In this document: piece after piece, positions 1-11,236 of the stretch
Layout of the letters: each line of letters begins with the position of its first letter
How positions within the stretch are numbered: position 1 is the stretch's first letter
Assembly (NCBI RefSeq): GCF_029227915.1
Contig: NC_079884.1
Coordinates: 17,670,001 to 17,734,000 of the forward strand
Origin: Hydractinia symbiolongicarpus
Lineage: Eukaryota; Cnidaria; Hydrozoa; Anthoathecata; Hydractiniidae
Direction: 5' to 3'
DNA: 64,000 nucleotides
Notes under the pieces: model-generated
What the model saw: the letters and a program-made list of their open reading frames with translations, nothing else
Databases searched by the model: none
Told to the model about the DNA's origin: nothing
Program-made: the position numbers and the translations under genes

Positions 1-119
1 TGGTTTTTCTGGTTAGGTGATTGTACTTTTTTCACATACGTACGTAATATTTCTTGTATATTTATTTTCTCTCACACTTATCACTGTGACCATGGTATAA
101 TTGGTGTCAATAACTTTAA

Positions 120-560
120 AAATTGTTTTGTAATTTCAACTTGGTTTTATCAGCATTCTTCTCTCTCTTCTCGTCGTCGATAGCTACGTCACATTCGATT
201 GCTTTCTTTTTCTCATCGAACCATTTTTTCGTTTTTTTTGTCGAGAGCTTTCTGTCGATTTCTCACTGCTGGATCTGATGGATGTTTTGGCTGATCGATG
301 AATAGTAGATTGTTATTGATGGATCTGTTGAACAGTAAACTGGAAGGCGCTTGACCAGTTACCATGTGTGTTGCTGTTCTGTAATTTAATAACATTCTGT
401 TTAATTCTTTTACCCAGATTTTGTTGTCGTAAAATGCTGTTCTGATGGTTTTCTTGATAACTCTCATGAATCTTTCTACTACACTATTTGCTTGTGGATA
501 ATTGGGTGTAATATGTTTGGCTTTGATAGTGTATATTTCAAGGCCCAGTTTCCATACAAA
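120..560 (-). pseudogene. Ty3/Gypsy integrase C-terminal relic
   Basis: The minus strand encodes the end of a retrotransposon integrase core. A stretch reading YPQANSVVERFMRVIKK (about 520-450) holds the catalytic Glu context of the DDE domain. It is followed by a WVKELNRMLLNYRTATH segment typical of Gypsy integrases. The open frame from about 467 to 213 is continued downstream only in another frame, so there is at least one frameshift. No RT, gag or LTR was found, and anything further downstream would lie outside the window. Old fragment; the assignment rests on motif recognition. Confidence 0.75.
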
Positions 561-670
561 CTTTCTCCAAATAATGAATATATTTTCTCCAATTTAATGA
601 TGATATTTGAAGTAGTAGTGTTTTTCACAACTTCCACGATAGGTTATCTTGAATATTAAGTCGATTACTA

Positions 671-736
671 TTGTTTGTTTGTTTGTTTGTTTGTTTGTTT
701 GTTTGTTTGTTTGTTTGTTTGTTTGTTTGTTTGTTT
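671..736. repeat. (TTGT)n microsatellite
   Basis: About sixteen perfect tetranucleotide units. The open frame across it is an artefact of the repeat. Confidence 0.97.
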
Positions 737-739
737 TCA

Positions 740-1110
740 CCAACGTGTATTTACCGGCACCAAAGTGTGTATAAACACCGCCTTAGCGGCACCAACCATT
801 TTATCGGCACCAAATTTGGTGCCGGTAAATTTATTGCTGCTATGACCTTAAAATAGCGTTTCAAAGTATTTAAAAGTGATTTATTTTGGTGCCGCTAAAC
901 CACAAATTTTTAACAAACACACTTGTAAAATTGTGGCTTTAGCGGAACCGAAAGTTTTGAAAAATAAAAGTGTTTTTAGTCTGTCATATATTCATCACAT
1001 CTACTACAAGGCCAACAAACTTCCTTACTTTGCTTTCTTTTGCTTTATTTTAGCCATAAACACTATAAATTTCTACGTGTGTTAAAACGTGGGTTTAGCG
1101 GAACCTGAAA
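740..1110. repeat. Cluster of GGTGCCGCTAAA-type motifs with a perfect palindrome
   Basis: The words CGGCACC and GGTGCCG recur in both orientations near 752, 787, 805, 818 and 890, with TTTAGCGGAACC variants near 938 and 1093. A perfect 20-bp palindrome lies at 805-824. This is probably part of a non-coding foldback repeat. No coding signal was seen. Confidence 0.5.
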
Positions 1111-2713
1111 AAAAAACTTTACATTTTCTTTTTCTTTTTTATGTTTTGTTTTTTGTTAACATATACTTCTGAGTAACTACTAACTAAAATATTCCGTTAA
1201 AACTTATTTTGGAGGTTTTGCAGTTTTTATTTTAGATCTTTGGCCGCAAGAAAAATGTAATTCTGAAAACACATGAAAAAACTTTGTTGTGACGGAAATT
1301 GTAGAATTAAAAGACGACCAAACACGTGGTTTTTTTATTAGCCGCTAACGTGTTCTTTGTGTTCGCAACGGTTTCACTGCAGATTTATTTTACTTGACTT
1401 ATAATACCGTAAAGTGTAAAATCTAAATGGTAAAGAATACGTGAATGCAATCAGCATGCAATAGTATTGTAGGCCATGGAGAAAATTTATTTTGTCTCTA
1501 TGTGTAGCCCATATATGGCGAATGAATAAAAGGCTTTTGGTTGGTTTAATAAGTATTGTTGATTTGCTTTATAATATCAGTGAGGTTTTTTATACGTTTC
1601 ACTAAAATATTTTATTAAGTATACATTTGCTGAAAAAATTAAAGAAACTCCTAGTCCTGGCTAATTCAAGAGTTGGATTTTTATGCAAAAATAAATTAAT
1701 TCACAAACGTGTAGCTTACAAGTGGCTGGTGCCCTCTTTCTGAATCACAAAAAAGTGCAAAATGAAATTATGGATGGGAACACAACAAATTCCCACGATA
1801 GAAATACCTTCGAATAACAATTTTCCTAATTTGATCTTTTTTTGTCAAATTTATACATAAAAATAGCTCTTAACCAAACAGTTAAAGGGGGACCAAAAAA
1901 ATTGAACAGGACAAGCGATGGCAAGGGACAACACCGCGAACTGCAGTGATTATTACCAAAACTAAAAAACTGTTTACGGACAGGTTACGAAAGAGAAGTT
2001 ATATCAGTATGGTACAACCAAACCTTATCTTTATATCGGCGCCCGCATTCAAGTGTTTAAAAAAGCGTTCAGAATCTAAGCCGATGCTTGCGTGAGTAAA
2101 AGGCAAAAATCAGCTACACTTTCCCAAAAAGTAGCAGTAATTAATACTCGTTGCCTCAAAATAAAAAGTAAGTATTAGTTTCGGCGGAAGGACAAGCCTT
2201 TTATCGTTAAAGTTAGTGATCTTAAAGGCTTTAGCGTCTACATTTTAGTTATTCCAAATGTATTATATGCCATAAAAAGTCATACGATGCCAAAAAGGCT
2301 TTCATGAACCTGAAAGATTGGCTCAGAAATAGCAATGTATTTCTTAAAAAAAACTTTTCCTGTTCTTAAAGTTTTATACATAATATTTTTACACAGTTAT
2401 GTCAGGGAACACTTTTTCTGTTTTTTTTCTGTTATTCTTTATTAAAGCACTGCAGAAACTTGACATCGTCACTTTCCATCTGTAAAATTAAAACTACAAG
2501 TGAAACACTTTTACAATATCGCGCAGTAGACTCGAGGTTAATCAAAGCCCCACGGGCGATAAGAATTTGCTTCGAATAACTGAAATTGGAGGTGTTTATA
2601 AAAAAAAGACATATTTAGATACTACTGTACTGTTTTAACTAATAATAATATCAAAAACAACTTATGAAGGCTTAAAAAATCTTTTATTAAAGCTGGCTTT
2701 TTTTGTTTCACAG
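1111..2713. other. No gene recognised
   Basis: AT-rich sequence with short stop-ridden frames on both strands. I found no recognisable protein motif, RNA gene or long repeat. Confidence 0.6.
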
Positions 2714-2892
2714 TAGTGTTTACCGCCGGGGTTGTTATAGATGAGAAAGAGAATGTAGTGGGGCACTTACCAAAAGTAACAAGTGGAAAATACGCAGAGA
2801 CTATATTTTACATTGTCAAATTAGATCCCCTGAATATTTGCATAGTGAAAGTCACAGAAAAAGCTATAAATCTTGGTCATGACAAAGAATAA
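2714..2892 (+). pseudogene. HIRAN-like domain fragment
   Basis: After a possible splice acceptor (TTTCACAG, ending 2713) an open frame reads VFTAGVVIDEKENVVGHLPK and continues with AETIFYIVKLDP and EKAINLGH before TAA at 2890-2892. VVGHLP followed by an alternating hydrophobic strand pattern is typical of HIRAN-like modules in many invertebrate predicted proteins. The module is about 59 residues, and homology-like residues continue past the stop in another frame, so this looks like a decayed exon. A related fragment occurs at 36308-36586. Function unknown. Confidence 0.45.
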
Positions 2893-4861
2893 GAATTCCT
2901 TGTTTTCTCTATTTTTCTAGAAATGAAGAAATTATTAAGTGTTGAAAAGGTTGCTTTGTACATAGTTATATTTTGATGAACAGGACGAATATTTTCATCT
3001 TTTTGAAATTAAAAAACCTTATTTTTGCTTTAAATTTTCAATAACTGGGTGAGTATTGGGTCCAGGGACATAAGATAACAGCCTTGAGTAACTGAAACTT
3101 CAAATAACCGAGGGACATTTACGTTAAATTCTGTTAATAAATTTAGCGGGAAATACAATCTTTTCATATAACTTAAAATTTTGAATATGTGCAGGTTGGA
3201 ATATAATCTACTATACTTTATATAAAATGTTGTTTGCCTGTGTAATAAAAAATTGAAATTCTGAGAGCTATACATGCTACATACAAAAATAGGCTAAATT
3301 GCGTTAATTAACATGTGCTAATTTACAAAAGTTTTGCTGTTAGCTGCTTTAGACTACGTGCCTTAATAAACCAATATTTACATAAAATGGATAATAAATA
3401 CCTTGACGCCTTATTTATTATCCTTCTAGGTAAACTTACTACACACTACTATTTTGTCGTCTTTACTTTTATTGTCAGTCATTATTTTGCTACGGAACTT
3501 TGGAACTTTCGTCAATGTTCATCCATTGACTTTTGTTTCCGTAGAGTAAATGCGTTAAAATTAGTCTAGATTACTGCGAATTGAATTAGCTGTTGGAGGG
3601 GCGTTGTACAAGTTGCACGTTGTAAATGTATGTATAATTGAACAAATTTCTTTGTAAATACATGAAATAACTAGTCCATAATGGAATGTTTGAAATTCTT
3701 TATCCTGTTAAAAAATCAATGACATTAGAATGGAATGAACACAGTTTTGTAGATTTGAGTTTAATTTATTAGTCAGTGATACTGAATTGTTCATAAATGG
3801 AGTTATCTATCCGACAACACATTGTCCTAAAAAAACAAAAAGAAATCTTGTCATAGCTTAATATCTTGTCATAATTTAATTTAAACGATACAAATCTCGA
3901 TAGTTTTTCAATACCTTTGCGGAAGACCAAGCACTTCCAACATTGGTATTTTCATCACTAACTTAAGGGAATTAATTTCCACGGGAGTTAGATTTCGCAA
4001 GTCCTGATATGTCGCAAGAATTGAATTTTGTAAATTTTACGAAAAAGGAAATTTCATGACATTCTCAATTTATACCATTTTCTAACAGTTTTTATGTAAG
4101 AGGCATAAAAAAAGATAGTTACAATTTAAATATTAATTATATCGATTTCTAGGTTGCCTTTCTTTACGACTTTAATTTACCTGTACTTGCATGCCCTCTC
4201 CAATGCGAAGGTTTAGTGTAAACAGAATAACGACCATCATATCTTTAGTGTCAACTATTTTCTAACAATTTGACAGAAATTTGAGAAATTTGCGTAAATT
4301 AATTTTCCGGGAAAATTAATTCTTTTACTTGACTTTTTCATAATCTAAAATATGCGACAGAACATTTAGTGCAGAATTTCAAGTTGACAAACAGATGCAG
4401 ACAAACAAAGAATTTTGTAAGAAATGCAAGGAGTTCACAAATTTAAGCTACCAATCACATATTTAACAAAACCTATGAGAAAAATGGGGATAAAGTAAGA
4501 TGAAATACTTTGCATTTATGGAGTCAGTATTAACTATGCAAGCATCCTCTAGATCTGATGAATTAACGTTTTAAGATAGATCTAGGAGAGATAGATCAGA
4601 CATTTTGCAAGATAAATTACAGTTTGATAAATTCTTCAGTTTGCATAACCATGAAGAAGTGAGCAGCCAATGTGAAAAGCATATAATTAAATACTTTTCC
4701 GTCAGCGGTATAAACAATGCTCGCAATATCGTTACTTGATATTTCAATTCACTAAGGTAAATAACCTCCTTTATATACAGAATTGCGATATAAGAAGCAG
4801 GTGGCGCCAAACACGCATTTTTACATGTCAACATCAGTTTGATAAATCCTTACATTAGCAT
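2893..4861. other. No gene recognised
   Basis: AT-rich non-coding sequence. A short perfect inverted repeat (AATTAATTTTCC, one-base spacer) lies near 4296-4320. Nothing else could be supported. Confidence 0.6.
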
Positions 4862-5175
4862 ACTCATAACGATGCATAAAGTGTATTGTCATCAGCATAG
4901 TTGCATATGCTCACGTCATTATCACTAAAATCTAGCACGAGGTCGTTCAAATAAATATTAAAAAGCAAAGGCCCAATAGTTGAGCCCTGAGGCACACCAA
5001 TGAACAGATCAAGCCATGAGCTATATTTGCCACCTAATCCTACCCTTTGCTTACGACTAGTGAGGTAACTACGAATGACATTTAGAGCTTGATTTGAGAA
5101 ACCATAGGCATGCATCTTTGCAAGAAGTAATTCCTGGTCAATGCTTTACTCAAATCCATTAAAACGGCTGCCACA
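4862..5175 (-). pseudogene. Non-LTR (CR1/jockey-type) reverse transcriptase fragment
   Basis: The minus strand reads about 84 residues of the RT palm: SYLTSRKQRV, GVPQGSTIGPLLFNIYLNDL (motif B region) and YADDNTLYA (motif C, with the catalytic YADD). Upstream RT motifs and the endonuclease are missing, and stops close both sides. A 5'- and 3'-truncated LINE relic. Confidence 0.85.
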
Positions 5176-5829
5176 TATTTTCCCTGATTTAATCCCTAAA
5201 TCCCCTATGCCAATCGTGCAGCATGTGTAATAACACATGCTGTGAACTATAGCCTTTTCTAAAACCACCGTTCAAGTTTTATTTTACACTTGGTAATGAC
5301 CGTTCTATTACTCCATTTAATTCACCGTCATTCATTTCCACTTGCTTCAATAATTCTTTTTCTTCCATTTTCAGTACTGGTTAGCTTACTATCACCCTTA
5401 CTGTCTTTCTGTTACTGAGATACAATACGTTTCCTTAAGTCAATATTTCTATCTTTAATAATATGTGAACTAATGCTTTCTCAATTCATGTTGACTAAAC
5501 AAGTAACTAAGCGTTTACATAAAGTGTAAATGAATCGAAACCTTTTTTTAACACTTGTTTACGACCACCGCACGCGTACCTCCCATTATAATGGATAACT
5601 CAAACGATTAAAAACATTCAAATAGTCAATAGAACTCGCTACGGAAATATTTTATCAAATTGTTTTATATAAAGCTACTTCGGACACAATACTTTTTGAA
5701 AAAAATAAAATTACATTGACCTTTGACCAATAATGGCAGAAATATGACCATGAACCAAAAAAGGGTAGTAATTTTTTTTTATCCTTTGGTCACTTATCTG
5801 GTCAAATCCAGATTCAAAACCTCTCTTCA
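5176..5829. other. No gene recognised
   Basis: AT-rich sequence without a supported feature. Confidence 0.5.
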
Positions 5830-6600
5830 ACAAACTTTATACAAGACTACTCTCGGCTCCTGTAGTATTGCTGATGCATCAGACTCAGCTCGATTAGGCG
5901 CTAAATGGTTTAACCGTCTGAGTGGCGAAAATAGCAGAGGTTTTGAACCTAGTGGTTTAGAATTAGAAAATTGACATGGAAGTCTCAAATTGATAGAGCC
6001 AACAGATTCGTCTCTAAACATTTTGACACATCCGAATTGTCAGATATCGAAGAAGATAACAATAACTTGGGAAAAGAAATAAACAAAGCTCTTGCTTGGC
6101 ACCAAAGATAAAACGTAGAAGATCGAGATCTGTAGAATCACATTTTTTTCAAAATATAATAAAGAAAACGTCAGCAATGGATAATTTTACACGAATTCTC
6201 AGCATGAATAAACAAACCCATTGTGTAGAAGTTATTTTACAAAACAAGTTACGTAACTGTGCATCCCAGCGGATGGCTAAGAGAAGAACTCATATAGTGT
6301 GGTGTTTACTTAATTTATTTTGCATTCAGGAAAAAAATCAAGTCCTCTCCCAAGTAGATGTTGGAGGCGAATTACTTAAAGGTCTTCTGAAGAAATGCCC
6401 ATCAGTAGTAGAATTTATAGGTTCTGCAACAAGAAGCTTTTGCAATCCCAAGACATTAGACGCTTCCCAGGAATGACTTTTGTCAAAGAAGCAATCAGGG
6501 AAACCGTATGAAGCAAGCCAAGATTAAAATAGGTGATTTGCATCTAAACGTCAAAGACTTGTTATATTTAGAGCCAAAGGATCAGGTACTTAAAACGAAG
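5830..6600 (+). other. Possible decayed coding remnants, family unknown
   Basis: Several short plus-strand frames succeed one another with codon-like composition, for example SCSIADASDSARLGAKWFN (5865-5920), FDTSELSDIEEDNNNLGKEI (6020-6085) and a 126-codon frame at 6096-6476. They lie in different frames and are separated by stops, which suggests a frameshifted transposon-derived ORF. I recognise no family, and the 6096 frame may equally be chance. Confidence 0.25.
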
Positions 6601-7390
6601 TAGCGGTTTTATCTGAGTAGAACGTGTTGCCAGAAAATCACCAGCACTAAACATAACATTCGATCACTCACATTTTTTCTGGTTAAAAAAGATCCTTAAC
6701 TGGGAATATTAACTCGTGAAGAAAGAGCTAATATCCAGTTAAAAGAATTTGATGTTCAAGGAATGAATCAATTAGTATTGTAGAACATTTTTAGAACGTT
6801 TCTTTTTATTTCGTTGAAGTATATCTGTTTTTTTCAAACTGTTAAACATTTCGTTCCACTTTCACCCCTTGTCGTATTGCATTTGACTCGTAGTTCTATT
6901 TTTACTGATGTTTTCTCAAGTTTTGCATAAAGAAGAGAAAAAATGGCAAACGAAAATAGCGTTCTCTTTAACATACCATCAACCGTGTTTATTAAGTTTT
7001 CCTGTTTTATAAAGTTACGTTTATATTGTATTCAATCAAAAAAATGTAAAGCTCATTTGTTGATTTTTGTTAATTTTTACATTGTGTTGTTTATCTATCG
7101 TGATTCGTTTTCATAGAAATTATATATTTTCCTCGATACAATATAAACCTGTGCTTACCAACTCATTATTGCTGTATTACATACCGTCATCGAATTAAGC
7201 GCACAGACCTCCCGCAAAGCTTTAATAAACATGCCAAAGGCTCTTAAGAAATACCAAAAATATTCAAGTTGTACTTTAAATGTCCGGCTGGTGCTTTAAG
7301 TTTGCAACTCGCACTTCAAAAGCATCTCGTGAAATTAATGTGGATTTCATGTAGGAACTCGTAAAATTTTTGTACCAGCTCGGAACTTGC
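6601..7390. other. No gene recognised
   Basis: Non-coding. From about 7280 the sequence becomes rich in AACTCGT words that lead into the 75-bp tandem repeat. Confidence 0.5.
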
Positions 7391-7455
7391 AACTCGTGTT
7401 TTAAACACCAAAAAGAAACTATTAACTCGTTGATTTAATGTAACAACTCGTAACT
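7391..7455. repeat. 75-bp tandem repeat, copy left of the BEL insertion
   Basis: This 65-bp stretch is almost identical to 13532-13596. With the ten bases at 13522-13531 it makes a unit of about 75 bp that was tandem before the BEL element inserted. AACTCGT recurs inside the unit. Confidence 0.8.
7451..7455. repeat. Target-site duplication TAACT (left)
   Basis: TAACT directly precedes the left LTR and is repeated at 13517-13521 directly after the right LTR. Five bases is the usual BEL/Pao duplication length. Confidence 0.92.
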
Positions 7456-7650
7456 TGTTTTATCCACAATTATAATCAGAGGACTGTATAATAAGAATAC
7501 GAGGTTTCGGGGGTATCAACCAAAGAGAACAACCTCGTTCAACAAGAAGTAAAATCTAATTAAGCTCTTCAAAAATATAAACAGAAAATATATACAAAAG
7601 TGAGCGCACGTGTAAAGGTCACGTGTTCAAGTCACATGGTCAATTCAACA
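7456..7650 (-). repeat. BEL element 1, 3' LTR
   Basis: 195-bp LTR starting TGTTTTATCC on the plus strand and ending TCAATTCAACA. It matches 13322-13516 at every position I compared. It is the 3' LTR because the element reads on the minus strand. Confidence 0.95.
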
Positions 7651-7660
7651 TTCCCCCAGT
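7651..7660 (-). promoter_or_regulatory. Polypurine tract of BEL element 1
   Basis: On the minus strand the bases next to the 3' LTR read CTGGGGGAA and are followed directly by TGTTGAATTG of the LTR. That is the expected place and composition for the plus-strand primer. Confidence 0.7.
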
Positions 7661-7684
7661 TGACGGAGGTCAAAACTTGTCATC

Positions 7685-10128
7685 TCAAATGTTTACAATC
7701 TCAAGATCCTTTTCATCAACAAATGTTATCTTTGATTCAGCTAACTGATCGTTTTGTGTAACTGATTGTTCATCAATAAATTGTATTGCTGGTTCTGTTG
7801 ATTCATCGTTTGGAATAATACACTGTTCAAACGGTATCAATTTATTGATCGGTCGCCGTAAATTTGATCGTCTGTCTTGATCAGTTTTGCATTGTACTAT
7901 CGCTGCACGTATTTTTCCATCTTTTCCCTTCAACGTTTCTTTTATTCGACCAATTCGCCATTGTGATCGTGGCATTCTATCATCAGCAACAACAACTACG
8001 TCGTCAACGTTTGGAATTAAACATTTATTGAAACGACTATTCTTCAATTTGTGGAATTCTCGTAATTCTGTGACGTATTCGTCACGCCATCTATTCCAAA
8101 AGTGTGTCAGTAATCGGTTTACGTTTTCTTTCCGTTTGACACTCATATCAGCCGAGAGATCTTCAGGTATTAAGTTGTTCTCCTCTGCTTTCGTGTTTAA
8201 TTTTCTTCCATACATAAGATGATTAGGTGTTAATGGTTCTTCATTAAGTTCTTCATATATGTACGTTAATGGTCTGTTATTTAGTATAAATTCAATTTCA
8301 GTTAGTATCGTTAAAAGTTCGTTATACTTCAGGCGACTATTGCCCAGAACTTTCTTCAGTGGTCTTTTGACTGATTTGACCAAACGTTCGAAGAATCCGC
8401 CTTGCCAAAGGGCAGACTCAATATTAAATTTCCAATTAATATTTTTACTAGCAGCAAAGTTTTGTACGTCTTCGCTAATAAAACATTTACCATTGTCAGA
8501 TAAAATGAAGTTCGGTGCTCCTTTTCGAGCAATAAATCGTTTCAGAACTTCTATACATTCAGGTCCAGAAGAATTCGAAGCTAAGTCTAAATGAATAGCT
8601 CTAGTACTCGCACACGTTATAAGAACTATCCAAGCTTTATACATATCTGGTTCTTCGTTAAAAACATTTTTTACAAATAAAGGACCAGCATAGTCGATGC
8701 CAACTACTTCAAATGACATGTTATCTTGTAATCTACTCTTCGGTAATGATGGAGGATATGGTTTGGTCTCGTACCTTCGGCACTTTTGACATGTACGAAT
8801 AAAATTTCTAACAACATTTCTACCAGATGGAATCCAAAATTCTCTTCTAAGTTCTGTGAGTGTTATTTTTGTGCCATAATGCTTCACAGATTCATGCACA
8901 TGTCGAATGATTAATTTTGTTAGATAAGAGTCTGGTACTAACAGAATGGGATACCTGGAGTTATATGGTACAGGAGCATTTCCTAACCGACCCCTGCACC
9001 TCAGCAAAAAATCTGTGTCTTCAAATAAATCCAGGTTCTTTTCCCAATGTTTAAATTTCTTGTGTCTTTTCACATCTTCTTGAGCATCTTTGATGATTAC
9101 CAATCTTGCATGACCAATTTCTTCGGCTGATAGCCTCTTATAATTAAAATTTTTTCTATCTTCTTTCTTCTTTTTTACATTACTTATAAATCTCATCACA
9201 TAAGCTGTGACGTGTACTAATTTATCAAAACTACTGTATTTTTTTATATCAATTATGTTACGTATACCCGGTATAATTGGGAAATTCGTGTTTACACTAT
9301 CCGAGACATTTTCATTGGCAGTAGAAACATCACATACAGTATCATACACTTCATCAGACACAGGAGTAGTAGAAGACATAACATTATCACAAACATTCTC
9401 AGACACAGTATCAGTAGAAATAATAGATAGATTTTCAGACACAGTAATATTTTTTAGTTCATTATTTAATGTTTGAACTTTTTCTTCTTTTCTAACTTCT
9501 TCTTTTGTCATGTCATCACTAATAAACTTATCACCAGGTTTAAGGTGTGGCCAGTGGGTTTCAAGTAAAGTTAGAAACGTGGGTCCACTGAACCACAAAG
9601 AATTCAATTCAGAGGGGGAGCAACCCCTAGATACTATATCTGCAGGGTTGTCTTTCGATGGTACTAAACACCATTTGCCAGATGCAGTCAGTTTTCTAAT
9701 TTCCTCTAAGCGGTTTTGAACAAAGGTTTTATAATCTTTGTTATCGTTTTTAATCCATGAATATGCAATAGTTGAATCAGTCCAATAGAAAATATTGTCA
9801 ATATTATACACATTCAATAATTCCTTTTTTAAAACGTCCATTAATCTAGCTAGCACCAAAGTGCCTAAAAGTTCAATTCGTGGTATAGTGGTATTTTTTA
9901 ATGGTTTAATTCTTGATTTTGAACTCAAAAGTGCAGTTTTAACTTTACCAGACTTGTAAGTAAATCGAATGTATACACAACATCCATAAGCAATTTTAGA
10001 GCCATCAGAAAATCCATGTAATTCAATGTTTTCAAATTGATCATTTTCATCTTTATAAGCATAAAGTCTGTCAATATTTAAAGTTTCAGTGTCAAAGCTA
10101 GTACAAATTTCATTCCATCTTTGTAAAA
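7685..10128 (-). pseudogene. BEL element 1 pol, RNase H and integrase part
   Basis: An open frame of about 810 codons that starts where the RT frame is lost near 10125-10128. RNase H comes first (LHGFSDGSK, then YWTDSTIAYSW). Next is an integrase zinc finger with both His and both Cys (HVHESVKHYG...CQKC), then the DDE core: Asp in VVGIDYAGPLF, Asp in LSDNGKCF, Glu in GGFFERLVKSVK. It ends with the conserved C-terminal module (FWNRWRDEYVTELREFHK). All catalytic residues I looked for are present, so this half looks functional on paper. It is separated from RT by a shift at an AAAA run on the plus strand. As a cut-off protein it could not be made in the usual polyprotein without frameshifting. 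Confidence 0.9.
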
Positions 10129-11228
10129 TTCACCTTCTGAAGGTTGATCCCAGTCAAATTTTGCAACACACAAATCTTGGAACAATACTTTAATTGTCAC
10201 AACAATAGGGTTAATTATCCCTAGTGGATCATAGATACTAGCTAAAAAATGCATGATATTTCGCTTCGTAGTAGGCAATTTTATGTTCTTCAGCATGTCA
10301 GAAAAATTGAAATTAATTTCGTCAGAGAGTTTGTTCCATTCAAGTCCCAAAACTTTAATAGTGGGTTGAAATTTGATTTCAGTTTCATCCTGAGTACTAT
10401 TGACGATGTTCTCAAGCATTTTGGAGTTAGAGTTAAACTTTCTCAAATTAAACCCTCCTTCACTGAGCCTCTCCTGACACTTCGTGTAAAAACACAAAGC
10501 ATCAGAATCATTAACGCCACCCGCAGTCAAATCATCAACATGCAGAGATTCAAGTAACTTCTGCACAAATTGCGGATCACATTCAACATAACCGTGTAAA
10601 TGAAAAATCAAAGTTGCAGACAGAAGAAATGGAGAACAAGTGGCTCCAAAGACTACTCGGCAGAATCTATAATCAGCTAGCGCGTTATTTTCAAACTTTT
10701 GATCATCAAAATTATTCACATCGTCGTACCAGATAAATCGGAGTAAATTACGATCTTCAGGTGATACCGATATTTGATGGAAGGCTTTTTCAATGTCACC
10801 AGTTATTGCGATATTATACGCTCTAAATCGTAACAACACTCCAAACAATGAAGTGTTCAGTGATGGACCGGTATATAAACATTCATTTAGCGATCGACTA
10901 TCTTTATGCTTTGCGCTAGAATCGAAGACTATACGTACTTTCGTTGTATTTCTGTTAGGTTTAATAACAGCTCTGTGGGGGAGATAATGGGTTTCCCCAA
11001 CACCAGGGCTTTCTGTCGTCTTTTCAATGATACCGCTGTCCAATTGTTCTTTAAATATATCGTCGTATGTTTTCAATAATTCGGTATTGTTTTTTAATTT
11101 ATTAAACTGTGATCGGAGGCGGTCTTTAGCTAGTGAATAGTTATCCTCAATGAACATTTTATCACCTTTCACTGGTAGCCTCACTTCGTAATGATGATCT
11201 TTAAATTTTATTTCATCCGTGAATTTGT
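10078..11228 (-). pseudogene. BEL element 1 pol, reverse transcriptase part
   Basis: About 380 codons of BEL-type RT. Visible motifs are LPHRAVIKPNRNTTKVRIVF, a FHQISVSPEDRNLLRFIW block, VVFGATCSPFLLSATL and the catalytic LHVDDLTAG box, where His replaces the usual Tyr before VDD. The frame starts abruptly near 11228, in a different frame from gag, and shifts out near 10125-10128 inside an A4 run. The RT fold itself looks complete; the breaks sit at its two borders. Confidence 0.9.
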
Positions 11229-11236
11229 CATAAATA

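Noticed and set aside
671-856. Open frame MFVCLFVCLF
   Set aside because: Product of the TTGT microsatellite; it also starts at TTG, not ATG.
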